From Streptomyces griseomycini (GTDB taxonomy: Bacteria; Actinomycetota; Actinomycetes; Streptomycetales; Streptomycetaceae), in contig NZ_JACHJI010000009.1 in the NCBI RefSeq assembly GCF_014203535.1, positions 248,001-312,000 of the forward strand: a stretch of DNA of 64,000 bases. The letters are read 5' to 3'. The number at the start of each line of letters is the position of its first letter. The stretch's first letter is position 1. Positions 24,490 to 32,420 of the stretch are shown here, in pieces. The notes beneath the pieces are model-generated. The model saw only the letters and a list, made by a program, of their open reading frames with translations. It had not been told where the DNA came from and searched no databases. A program made the translations under genes and the position numbers.

Positions 24490-25893
24490 ATGGACGACAA
24501 GCCACGAGGACCCGGCGGGCGGACCCGCCGCCGGGTGCTGCTCTCCTCGGTCGCCGGGTGCGCGGTGCTCGGCGGAGGGCTGGTACTGGTGCTGCTGCCG
24601 GGGGAGCCCGGGGTGCCGGACGCGCCGGATCCGGGGGCGCGGGCGGCCGCGGCGGTCACCAACGGGGTGCCGGCCTCGCTGCCCGATCTGGAGGTGCTGG
24701 TCGAGGAGCGCGGGCGGCACCTGGAGAAGCATCCGAAGGACGCGGAGTCCTGGGCGGTGCTCGGGGCGGCCCGGGTGGAGCAGGCGCGGCGGCTGGCGGA
24801 TCCGGCGTACTGGCCGCGGGCCGAGAAGGCGCTGCGCACCTCGCTGGAGGTGCGGCCCGAGGGGAACGCACCGGCGCTGCGGGGCCTGGCGGCGCTGGCG
24901 AACGCCCGCCGGGACTACGCGGGGGCGCGCCGGTGGGGCGAGGCGGCGCGGAAGCTGGAGCCGAAGCGGTGGACGACGTATCCGCTGCTGATCGAGGCGT
25001 CCGCCGGGCTCGGCGACCGCGAGGAGGCGGAGAAGCTGCTGGAGAGGCTGACCGAGCTGCGCTCCGGTCCCGTCTCGATGGCGTGGGCGGCGGCCATGCA
25101 CCGGGACCGGGGCTGGCGGGAGGACGCGGCGGTCGAGCTGGCGGACGCGGCGTCGGCCGCCGGGGAGCCGGCCGAGCGGGCGGCGTACCTGGAGCGGGCC
25201 GGTCAGCTGGCCTGGGAGCGCGGCGACCGGGAGGACGCGCTGCGGCTCTTCCGGGAGGCGGTGCGGATCGACCCCGACCAGGGGGCGGCGCTGGCCGGAC
25301 AGGGCAGGGCGCTGGCGGCGCTGGGCCGGACGGCGGAGGCGCTGAGCGCCTACCGGGCGGCGCTGGCCCGGCAGCCCCGGCCCGAGTACGCGCTGGAGCT
25401 GGGCGAGCTGTACGAGTCGCTGGGGCGGCGGCAGGCCGCCGGGGCGCAGTACGACCTGCTGCGCGACCGGGTCCGGCTGGCCGCGGCGCACGGGGGCGAC
25501 GAGGACCTGGTCCTGGGCCGGTTCGAGGCGGACCACGGGGACCCGCGGGCGGCGGTGCGGCGGCTGCGGGCGCAGTGGGAGCGGCAGCCGTCGACGGAGG
25601 TGGCGGACGCGCTGGGCTGGGCGCTGCACCGGGCGGGCCGGTCCGAGGAGGCGCTGCCGTACGCGGTGCGGGCGACGGAGGGGACGCGGGGCGGCGGGGT
25701 GCGCAGCGCGCTGTACGTGTTCCACCGGGGCCTGATCGAGCGGGAGGCGGAGCGGTACGGGGCGGCCCGGCGGCACCTGCGGGAGGCGCTGCGGATCAAC
25801 CCGTACTTCTCGCCGCTGCGGGTGGAGCGGGCGAAGGCGGCGCTGGCCCGCCTGGGGGAACCGTCCGTCCAGGCGGGGCCCGAGTCCTCCTGA
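24490..25893 (+). CDS. Membrane-anchored TPR protein
   Basis: A 467-residue protein with an Arg-rich start (RTRRRVLLSSVAGC), one hydrophobic segment to about residue 37 that looks like a signal anchor or a lipoprotein-like signal (VAGC), and then a run of TPR-like helical repeats to the end (for example AWERGDREDALRLFREAVRI, and GRTAEALSAYRAALARQPR). TPR domains bind other proteins; the partner is not evident. It is divergent from the FAD oxidase and converges with hppD. Confidence 0.82.
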   Translation: MDDKPRGPGGRTRRRVLLSSVAGCAVLGGGLVLVLLPGEPGVPDAPDPGARAAAAVTNGVPASLPDLEVLVEERGRHLEKHPKDAESWAVLGAARVEQARRLADPAYWPRAEKALRTSLEVRPEGNAPALRGLAALANARRDYAGARRWGEAARKLEPKRWTTYPLLIEASAGLGDREEAEKLLERLTELRSGPVSMAWAAAMHRDRGWREDAAVELADAASAAGEPAERAAYLERAGQLAWERGDREDALRLFREAVRIDPDQGAALAGQGRALAALGRTAEALSAYRAALARQPRPEYALELGELYESLGRRQAAGAQYDLLRDRVRLAAAHGGDEDLVLGRFEADHGDPRAAVRRLRAQWERQPSTEVADALGWALHRAGRSEEALPYAVRATEGTRGGGVRSALYVFHRGLIEREAERYGAARRHLREALRINPYFSPLRVERAKAALARLGEPSVQAGPESS

Positions 25894-25904
25894 GGCGCCC
25901 CGGT

Positions 25905-25933
25905 GCGGGGCCGGGCGGATCGCGCGGCCCCGC
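25905..25933. terminator. Terminator between TPR gene and hppD
   Basis: GCGGGGCCG at 25905 and CGGCCCCGC at 25925 form a nine-bp stem between the convergent genes. Confidence 0.55.
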
Positions 25934-25945
25934 GCGTCGCGGGCG

Positions 25946-27094
25946 TTACAGGTTGCCGCGCTTGGCCTGCTCGCGCTCGATCGCCTCGAACAGGGCCTTG
26001 AAGTTGCCCTTGCCGAAGCCCATCGAGCCGTGCCGCTCGATGAGTTCGAAGAAGACGGTCGGACGGTCCTGGACCGGCTTGGTGAAGATCTGCAGCAGGT
26101 AGCCGTCCTCGTCGCGGTCGGCGAGGATCTTCAGCTCGCGCAGCGTCTCGACCGGCACCCGGGTGTCGCCGACCCACTCGCCGAGGGTGTCGTAGTACGA
26201 GTCCGGGGTGTCCAGGAACTGCACGCCGGCCGCGCGCATCTGGCGGACCGTCTGCACGATGTCGTTGGTGTTGAGCGCGATGTGCTGGACGCCGGCGCCG
26301 CCGTAGAACTCCAGGTACTCGTCGATCTGGGACTTCTTCTTGGCGATGGCGGGCTCGTTGATCGGGAACTTGACCTTGAGCGTGCCGTCGGCCACGACCT
26401 TCGACATCAGCGCGCTGTACTCGGTGGCGATGTCGTCGCCCACGAACTCCTTCATGTTCGTGAAGCCCATGACCTTGTTGTAGAACTCGACCCACTCGTT
26501 CATCCGGCCGAGCTCGACGTTGCCGACGCAGTGGTCGACGGCCTGGAAGGAGCGCTGGGCGGGCGGTTCGACGATCGGGTCGGCGGCGACGTAGCCGGGC
26601 AGGTAGGGACCGTCGTAGCCGGTGCGCTCGACCAGGGTGTGGCGGGTTTTGCCGTAGGTGGCGATCGCGGCCAGGACGACGGTGCCGTGCTCGTCCTTGA
26701 GCTCGTACGGCTCGGCGACCGAGCGGGCTCCGTGCTCGACGGCGTAGGCGTACGCGGCGCGCGCGTCCGGCACCTCGATGGCGAGGTCGATCACGCCGTC
26801 GCCGTGCGCGGCCACGTGGTCGGCGAGGAAGGCGCCCCACTCGGTGGACGGCTTGATCACCGAGGTGAGGACGAAGCGGGCCGAGCCGCTCTCCAGGACG
26901 TAGCTCGCGGTCTCGCGGCTGCCGTTCTCCGGTCCGGAGTAGGCGACCAGCTTCATGCCGAAGGCGGTGGAGTAGTAGTGCGCCGCCTGCTTGGCGTTGC
27001 CCACGGCGAAGACGACCGCGTCCATTCCCTTGACCGGGAAGGGGTCGGCCTGCCGGGCGGTGGTCTCGGGAGTGTGGTGTGTGGTCTGCGTCAT
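25946..27094 (-). CDS. hppD: 4-Hydroxyphenylpyruvate dioxygenase
   Basis: A 382-residue non-heme iron dioxygenase that turns 4-hydroxyphenylpyruvate into homogentisate in tyrosine breakdown. The iron triad is visible: H188 in AVDHCVGNVE, H271 in GVQHIALNTND and E350 in VFFELIERHGS. The C-terminal RHGSMGFGKGNFKALFEAIE is the gating helix. I use ATG 27094; the upstream ATG would add an atypical basic stretch. No homogentisate dioxygenase is adjacent. An Lrp-type regulator gene is divergent 122 bases away and is a natural candidate controller. Confidence 0.95.
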   Translation of the reverse strand: MTQTTHHTPETTARQADPFPVKGMDAVVFAVGNAKQAAHYYSTAFGMKLVAYSGPENGSRETASYVLESGSARFVLTSVIKPSTEWGAFLADHVAAHGDGVIDLAIEVPDARAAYAYAVEHGARSVAEPYELKDEHGTVVLAAIATYGKTRHTLVERTGYDGPYLPGYVAADPIVEPPAQRSFQAVDHCVGNVELGRMNEWVEFYNKVMGFTNMKEFVGDDIATEYSALMSKVVADGTLKVKFPINEPAIAKKKSQIDEYLEFYGGAGVQHIALNTNDIVQTVRQMRAAGVQFLDTPDSYYDTLGEWVGDTRVPVETLRELKILADRDEDGYLLQIFTKPVQDRPTVFFELIERHGSMGFGKGNFKALFEAIEREQAKRGNL

Positions 27095-27216
27095 AGGGGC
27101 AGGGTGGTGCAGCCCTGCAAGGTGCGCAATAGTTCGCGTATTCACTGGGCAATGTGCTCAGTCGTGTGCCCGTACCGGCGGGCTCTCTGTACAGGATGAC
27201 CATCGGGAGGGGCGGA

Positions 27217-27687
27217 ATGGCGATCGATCATCTGGACGGCCGGATCATCGTGCTGCTGGCGCGCGAGCCGCGCATCGGCGTGCTGGAGATGTCCCGCCGG
27301 CTCGGGGTGGCGCGCGGGACCGTGCAGGCCCGTCTGGACCGGCTTCAGTCGAACGGAGTCATCCGCGGATTCGGTCCCGAGGTGGATCCGGCGGCGCTCG
27401 GCTACCCGGTCACGGCGTTCGCCACGCTGCAGATCCGGCAGGGGCAAGGAGCCGACGTCCGGGCCCACTTGGCGACCGTGCCGGAGGTGCTGGAGCTGCA
27501 CACCACCACCGGCACCGGGGACATGCTGTGCCGGCTGGTGGCCCGCTCGAACGCCGATCTCCAGCGGGTGATCGACCGCGTCGTCGGTTTTGATGGCATC
27601 GTCCGGGCCTCCACGGCGATCGTCATGGAGAACCCCGTTCCGCTGCGGATCATCCCGCTGGTGGAGCAGGCGGCGCTCGGCGAGTGA
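27217..27687 (+). CDS. Lrp/AsnC-family transcriptional regulator
   Basis: A 156-residue regulator. The winged helix-turn-helix is at the N-terminus (LDGRIIVLLAREPRIGVLEM, then RRLGVARGTVQARLDRL) and the RAM effector domain follows (AFATLQIRQGQG, then LELHTTTGTGDMLCRLVARS). ATG 27217 has GGGAGGGG about five bases ahead. It is divergent from hppD and lies 30 bases before an ABC transporter operon on its own strand, so it may control tyrosine catabolism, the transporter, or both. Amino-acid ligands are usual for the family. Confidence 0.9.
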   Translation: MAIDHLDGRIIVLLAREPRIGVLEMSRRLGVARGTVQARLDRLQSNGVIRGFGPEVDPAALGYPVTAFATLQIRQGQGADVRAHLATVPEVLELHTTTGTGDMLCRLVARSNADLQRVIDRVVGFDGIVRASTAIVMENPVPLRIIPLVEQAALGE

Positions 27688-27717
27688 CCCGATCCGGCCG
27701 AGCGGGGGTGAGCGGAC

Positions 27718-28365
27718 GTGAACTTCTGGGAGTACCTGGGCGAGCACCACCGGCAGCTGCTCACCGACGCGGGCCGGCACGCCGCCGTCGTCCTGCCGTG
27801 CACGGTGGCGGCGACCGTGCTCGGGGTGCTGATCGGGGTGGCCGCCCACCGCGGCGCGCGGGCGGGCGCCCTCGCCGCGAACGCCACCGCGGCCCTGTCG
27901 GCCGTTCCGGCGCTGGCCGTGATCGGCCTGCTGGTCCCGGTCGCGGGGCCCGGCCTGCCGCCGACGGTGACGGCGCTGACGCTGCTCGGGCTGGTGCCGG
28001 TCGCGCGGAGCGCGGTCGTGGGCCTGCGCGGGGTCGACCCGGCGCTGCTGGACGCGGCCGACGGCATCGGCATGTCGCGGCCGGCCCGGCTGGCGCGGGT
28101 GGAACTGCCGCTGGCCTGGCCGGCGGTCCTGACCGGGATCCGGGGCGCCACCCGGACGCTGACGGGCGTCGCCGCCCTCGCCGCCTGCGTCTCCGGTCCC
28201 GGCCTCGGCAACCCGATCCTCCGCGGGATCGCCTCGCCGGACGGCGGCGACGCGCTCGCCCAGGTGCTCGCCGGCACGCTCGGGATCGTCGTCCTCGCGC
28301 TCCTCCTCGACGCCGCGTACGTCCTGGTCGGGCGGCTGACCGTGCCCGGGGGGATCCGTGCCTGA
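27718..28365 (+). CDS. OpuC/ProW-type ABC transporter permease (first)
   Basis: A 215-residue membrane protein with about five hydrophobic segments and the permease coupling motif DAADGIGMSRPARLARVELP near residues 117-136. This is the arrangement of the glycine-betaine/choline/osmoprotectant importers. GTG 27718 begins the gene 30 bases after the Lrp gene. It overlaps the ATPase gene by eight bases, so the three transporter genes form one operon. Substrate is inferred from family only. Confidence 0.88.
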   Translation: MNFWEYLGEHHRQLLTDAGRHAAVVLPCTVAATVLGVLIGVAAHRGARAGALAANATAALSAVPALAVIGLLVPVAGPGLPPTVTALTLLGLVPVARSAVVGLRGVDPALLDAADGIGMSRPARLARVELPLAWPAVLTGIRGATRTLTGVAALAACVSGPGLGNPILRGIASPDGGDALAQVLAGTLGIVVLALLLDAAYVLVGRLTVPGGIRA

Positions 28366-29698
28366 GCCACCCGGGACGGCGCCCCGGTCCCCCCTTTCGT
28401 CCTGGCCGTCCCTGTCGTTGCGGTCGTGGCGGTCGTTGCGGTCGTGGCGGTCGTCCTTGTCGTCCCGGCCCTCCGCCGCCGGGGCGACCGTCGAGCTGGA
28501 GGGCCTGACCAAGCGGTACCCGGGCGGTGCGCGGCCGGCCGTCGACCGCGTCGGCATGGAGATCGGGGCGGGCGAGACGGTGGTCCTCGTCGGCCCGCCC
28601 GGCTGCGGGAAGTCCACCGTGCTGAAGATGGTCAACCGGCTGGTCGAGCCGTCCGAAGGCCGCGTCCGCATCGACGGCCGGGACGTCGCCCGCACGGACC
28701 CGGTGCGGCTGCGCCGCAGGATCGGTTACGTGGTCCGGGGCGGCGGGCTGTTCCCGCACCTGACCGTGGCGCAGAACGTCGCGCTGGTGCCGAGGATGCT
28801 GGGCGAACCGGCGGACCGGGTGCGGGCGCGGGTGGAGGAGGTGCTGGACCTGGTCGGCCTGGACCCCGGCGCGTTCCACGACCGCCGTCCGCACCGGCTC
28901 TCCGACGGCCAGCGGCTGCGGGTGGGCCTGGCCCGGGCGCTGGCGGCGGACCCGCCGGTGCTGCTGATGGACGAGCCGTTCGGGGCGGTGGACCCGACCA
29001 CCCGCAGCCGCCTCCAGGACGAGCTGGTCCGGCTGCGGCGGGAGCCGCGCAGGACGATCGTCCTCGCCACCCGCGACGTCGAGGAGGCGGTCAAGCTGGG
29101 CGACCGGGTCGCGGTGCTGGGCGAGCACGCGCGCGTCGCCCAGTTCGACACCCCGGAGGCGGTCCTCGTCCACCCCGCGGACGCCTTCGTCTCGGGCTTC
29201 GCCGGCGCGGGCGCGGCGCTGAAGCGGCTCGGCCTCGCCCGGGTGCGGGACGTGGAGATCACCGACTGCCCGACGGCGACCGTGGACGACCCGCCCCGGT
29301 ACGTCCTCGACCGGCTGTGCGCCGACGGCACCGAGGAGATCCTGGTGCTCGACCGGTGGGGCCGCCCCCGCACCTGGCTCGGGCGCGGCGACCTGCTGCG
29401 GGCCGGGGGCTCGCCCGCCCGTGCGGGCAGGCCGGTGCGCTCCACGGTGACCCGGGACGCGACCCTGCGGGACGCGCTGGAGGCGGTGCTCGCCGACCGC
29501 GCGGGGCGGGTGGTGGTCACCGGGCGGCGCGGGGCGTACGAGGGCGTCGTCGGCGTGGAGACGCTGATGGACTCCGTGCGCGAACTGCTGGAGGCCGGCC
29601 GGCTGGAGGCGCTGGAGGCCCGGTACGGACTGGAGGAGCTGCGCGCCGACCGGACGTACGCCGCGCAGGAGGGCGTCGGAGGGGAGGCGAGGGCGTGA
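28358..29698 (+). CDS. OpuC/ProV-type ABC transporter ATPase with CBS region
   Basis: A 446-residue ATPase. Walker A is GPPGCGKST, Walker B is VLLMDEPFGAVDP, and the signature reads LSDGQRLRVGLARAL, with Asp for the usual Gly at the third position. After the ATPase core a CBS-like region (RPVRSTVTRDATLRDALEAV...) follows, as in osmoprotectant transporters where it senses ionic strength. The first 40 residues are an unusual Ser/Arg/Trp-rich extension (LSLRSWRSLRSWRSSLSSR) encoded by two exact 18-bp repeats at 28418-28453. GTG 28358 is the assigned start because of overlap with the permease; a later start cannot be excluded. Confidence 0.87.
   Translation: MPEPPGTAPRSPLSSWPSLSLRSWRSLRSWRSSLSSRPSAAGATVELEGLTKRYPGGARPAVDRVGMEIGAGETVVLVGPPGCGKSTVLKMVNRLVEPSEGRVRIDGRDVARTDPVRLRRRIGYVVRGGGLFPHLTVAQNVALVPRMLGEPADRVRARVEEVLDLVGLDPGAFHDRRPHRLSDGQRLRVGLARALAADPPVLLMDEPFGAVDPTTRSRLQDELVRLRREPRRTIVLATRDVEEAVKLGDRVAVLGEHARVAQFDTPEAVLVHPADAFVSGFAGAGAALKRLGLARVRDVEITDCPTATVDDPPRYVLDRLCADGTEEILVLDRWGRPRTWLGRGDLLRAGGSPARAGRPVRSTVTRDATLRDALEAVLADRAGRVVVTGRRGAYEGVVGVETLMDSVRELLEAGRLEALEARYGLEELRADRTYAAQEGVGGEARA
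28418..28453. repeat. Two exact 18-bp tandem repeats inside the ATPase 5' end
   Basis: TTGCGGTCGTGGCGGTCG occurs twice head to tail. It encodes LRSWRS twice in the frame of the ATPase, in an N-terminal extension outside the conserved domain. Confidence 0.9.
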
Positions 29699-30588
29699 GG
29701 ACCTCTTCCGGACGGCGGCCCCGGGGTGGGCACGGGGAGCGGGGACCCGCCCTCCGGGACGACGGGGTGCGGGGACCCGCCCCCCGGGACGAGGACGGCG
29801 GGCCTTCGGACGGGACGCAGTCCGCTCCCCCGCCCGCGGTGGCGGAGCCGCCCCGGGTGACCTGGCAGAAGCTGACGCTCCGGCCGGCGGTGCTGGTCGT
29901 CGTGCTGCTGGCGACCTGGCTGTGGTTCGAGCGGGCCGACCTCGACGCGCCCTCCCGGGACGCGCTGGCGGGCGGCCGGGTGTCCAGGGCACTGTGGCAG
30001 CACGTCGAGCTCACCGCGGTCTCGACGCTCCTCGTGCTGGTCGTCGCGGTCCCGCTAGGCGTCCTGCTGACCCGCCGGACGTTCCGCGGGGCCGCCCGGG
30101 CCGCGCGGGCGCTCGCCGGCCCGGTCCGGGCGGCCCCGGCGATCGGTCTGCTCGCGCTGCCGGTGGTCTGGCTGGGCGGCGGCCGCGGGGCCGTCCTGAC
30201 GGGCATCGTCGCCTGCGCCGTGCCGCCGGTGCTGTCCCGCACCGTCGCGGGGCTGCGGGCCGGCGCCCCCGCGCTGCCGGAGGCGGCGCGCGGCATCGGC
30301 ATGTCCCCGCTGGACGTGCTGGTCCGGGTGGAGCTGCCCCTGGCCGTGCCGCTCCTCCTCGCCGGGGTGCGGACGGCGCTCGTCCTGAACGTCGGTACGG
30401 CGACGCTGGCGGCCTTCGGCGGGGGCGGCGGCCTGGGCACACTGATCGTCGCCGGGATCACCGGCCGGCGGATGCCGGTGCTGGTGCTGGGCGCGGTCCT
30501 CGCCGTCGCCCTGGCCCTGCTGGTGGACTGGCTGGCCTCCCTGGCCGAACTGCTGCTGCGGCCGGGGGGGTCGAAGGCGGACGCGTGA
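29695..30588 (+). CDS. OpuC/ProW-type ABC transporter permease (second)
   Basis: A 297-residue permease. GTG 29695 overlaps the ATPase stop (GTGA), so translation is coupled. Residues 1-60 are a disordered Arg/Gly/Pro extension with no membrane segment; the membrane domain starts near residue 65. The coupling loop is EAARGIGMSPLDVLVRVELP, followed by GGGGGLGTLIVAGI. No substrate-binding protein gene follows: the next gene is on the other strand. The binding protein must be elsewhere or absent. Confidence 0.87.
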   Translation: MRTSSGRRPRGGHGERGPALRDDGVRGPAPRDEDGGPSDGTQSAPPPAVAEPPRVTWQKLTLRPAVLVVVLLATWLWFERADLDAPSRDALAGGRVSRALWQHVELTAVSTLLVLVVAVPLGVLLTRRTFRGAARAARALAGPVRAAPAIGLLALPVVWLGGGRGAVLTGIVACAVPPVLSRTVAGLRAGAPALPEAARGIGMSPLDVLVRVELPLAVPLLLAGVRTALVLNVGTATLAAFGGGGGLGTLIVAGITGRRMPVLVLGAVLAVALALLVDWLASLAELLLRPGGSKADA

Positions 30589-30603
30589 TCCGCCGGGCGG
30601 GCC

Positions 30604-31395
30604 CTAACAGCTCGGGACCTTGCCGGTGCCCTTCTCCAGTGCGACCAGGGCGTCGATCGCGCCCCCGAGGGTGGTGACCGGGACCAGGCGCAGCCCCTCG
30701 GGGAGTTCGGCCTGCGCCTGGGCGCACTCGGTCTCGGGGACCAGGAAGACGGTGGCGCCGTCCCGGCGGGCGGCCTGGGTCTTCAGCGGTACGCCGCCCA
30801 CCGGGCCGACCGTGCCGTCCGCGTCGATCGTGCCCGTGCCGGCGACGACCCGGCCGCCGGTGAGGTCGCCGCCGCTGCCGTCGCCGTCCAGCTTGTCGAC
30901 GATGCCGAGGGAGAGCAGCAGGCCGGCGCTGGGGCCGCCGACGTCGGCCAGCTCCAGGTCGACCTCGATGCCCTCGTCCTCGCGGTCCAGGTGGTTCAGG
31001 GCGGCCTCGGTCGCCTCGTCCTGGGACTCCTCCATCTGCTTCCGGTTGTAGTGCTCGATCTCCTCGACGTCGTCCCCGCTCGGGTAGACCGCGTCGCGGG
31101 GCATGACCGCCCGGTCGGTGTCGAACCAGCTGTCGACCACGTCCGGGAGGGCGACGCGGGTGTCCGGGGAGGTCGCCACGATGGTCGTCATCAGCAGCCG
31201 GCCGCTGGTCTCGCGCACCGGTGCGCCCGAGACCGTGATCACCTGCGCGCCCCGGTACTCGCCGAGCACGTCCGCCGTCCCCCCGGGCTGCGCCACCGAG
31301 AACGGCAGCGGCGCGAACACCGCCGTGGCCAGCAGGGCGACGACGGGGGCGGCACAGACGGCCAGGGCCTGGGGGCGCGTGAGACGAGAGAACAC
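30604..31395 (-). CDS. Membrane-anchored Lon-like (S16) protease, YlbL type
   Basis: A 263-residue protein with an N-terminal signal anchor (about residues 10-35) and a Lon-protease domain facing outside. The catalytic Ser is in DVGGPSAGLLLSL and the Lys in GVPLKTQAARRDGA, the S16 dyad. The PDZ domain present in longer YlbL proteins is missing or reduced, since only about 100 residues lie between anchor and catalytic region. The C-terminal third cysteine pair (ETECAQ and VPSC) could form a disulfide. It converges with the ABC transporter operon. Confidence 0.87.
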   Translation of the reverse strand: MFSRLTRPQALAVCAAPVVALLATAVFAPLPFSVAQPGGTADVLGEYRGAQVITVSGAPVRETSGRLLMTTIVATSPDTRVALPDVVDSWFDTDRAVMPRDAVYPSGDDVEEIEHYNRKQMEESQDEATEAALNHLDREDEGIEVDLELADVGGPSAGLLLSLGIVDKLDGDGSGGDLTGGRVVAGTGTIDADGTVGPVGGVPLKTQAARRDGATVFLVPETECAQAQAELPEGLRLVPVTTLGGAIDALVALEKGTGKVPSC

Positions 31396-31474
31396 GGGAT
31401 CAATCTAACGTGGTGGCCGGGTCCGGCCGGGCGGCGGTGGGCGGGACCGGGTCCCGCCCGCACCGGCGTACGCC

Positions 31475-32116
31475 TCAGCGCAGCGCCTCCGCGACCTCCC
31501 TGGCCGCGTCCATGACCCGGGGACCGACCCGTTCCGGGACGACGTCCGCCAGCATGACGACGCCGACGCTGCCCTCGACGCCCGTGACGCCCAGCAGCGG
31601 CGCCGCCGCCCCGCAGGCCCCGGCCTCCAGCTCACCGCGGGTGAGGGTGTAGCCGGGGTCGTCCGACCGCTGCTGCCGGGCCGAGAGGATCGCCTTGCCG
31701 GCGGCCCCCCGGTCCAGCGGGTGCCGGAACCCCGCCCGGTACGCCACGTGGTAGTCCGTCCACGACGGCTCCACCACGGCCACCGCCAGCGCCTCCGCCC
31801 CGTCCACCAGCGTCAGGTGCGCCGTCGCGCCGATGTCCTCCGCCAGCGACCGCAGCGCCGGCAGCGCCGCCTCGCGCACCAGCGGATGCACCTGCCGGCC
31901 CAGCCGCAGCACGCCGAGCCCGACGCGGGCCCGCCCGCCCAGGTCGCGGCGGACCAGGGCGTGCTGCTCCAGCGTGGCGAGCAACCGGTATATGACGGTC
32001 CGGTTCACGCCCAGTTTGTGGGAAAGCTCGGTGACGGTCAGCCCGTGGTCCGTGTCGGCGAGCAGCTTGAGGACCCGCAGGCCCCTGTCGAGCGTCTGAG
32101 AGGTCTCCGCGGTCAC
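31475..32116 (-). CDS. IclR-family transcriptional regulator
   Basis: A 213-residue regulator. The N-terminal winged helix (TLDRGLRVLKLLADTDHGLT, then LSHKLGVNRTVIYRLLATLE) is typical, and the C-terminal effector domain contains GATAHLTLVDG and RHPLDRGAAGKAIL. I choose GTG 32116 because AAGGAG lies eight bases ahead; the upstream GTG at 32125 would overlap that ribosome site. It is transcribed alone. Its target is not evident: neither neighbour looks catabolic. Confidence 0.87.
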   Translation of the reverse strand: MTAETSQTLDRGLRVLKLLADTDHGLTVTELSHKLGVNRTVIYRLLATLEQHALVRRDLGGRARVGLGVLRLGRQVHPLVREAALPALRSLAEDIGATAHLTLVDGAEALAVAVVEPSWTDYHVAYRAGFRHPLDRGAAGKAILSARQQRSDDPGYTLTRGELEAGACGAAAPLLGVTGVEGSVGVVMLADVVPERVGPRVMDAAREVAEALR

Positions 32117-32420
32117 GACGCCCACTCCTTACAGTGGTGAGGTCGGCGGCCCTCTTGCGGGAGACACGTCACCGAGTCCCGTCGGTCACGCGCTTCAGAG
32201 GCCGCCGATCGGCCGGCGGCCCGGCCGTGTTCCGGGCACAGTCGCTTCACGGCTGCGCTCCGCGGCGGCGCTGCCACGGGGCGTGTGCGTAGCGGGACAG
32301 TAGCGAGCCGGTTCGGTCAGCGGAAGGCTCCGTCCAGAATCCGGGCGCATCCGCCGACAAAGTGGTCCCGTTTGTCCGGGTACGCACGGCCGCCCCTCGG
32401 GTCGGCGTGCGGGCGCGGTG
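32117..32420. other. Intergenic stretch upstream of IclR and downstream of the helicase
   Basis: No gene is supported in these 304 bases. GCCGCCGATCGGCCGGCGGC-like inverted sequence near 32202-32221 could serve as a hairpin. The remainder is GC-rich and includes the IclR promoter region. Confidence 0.4.
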
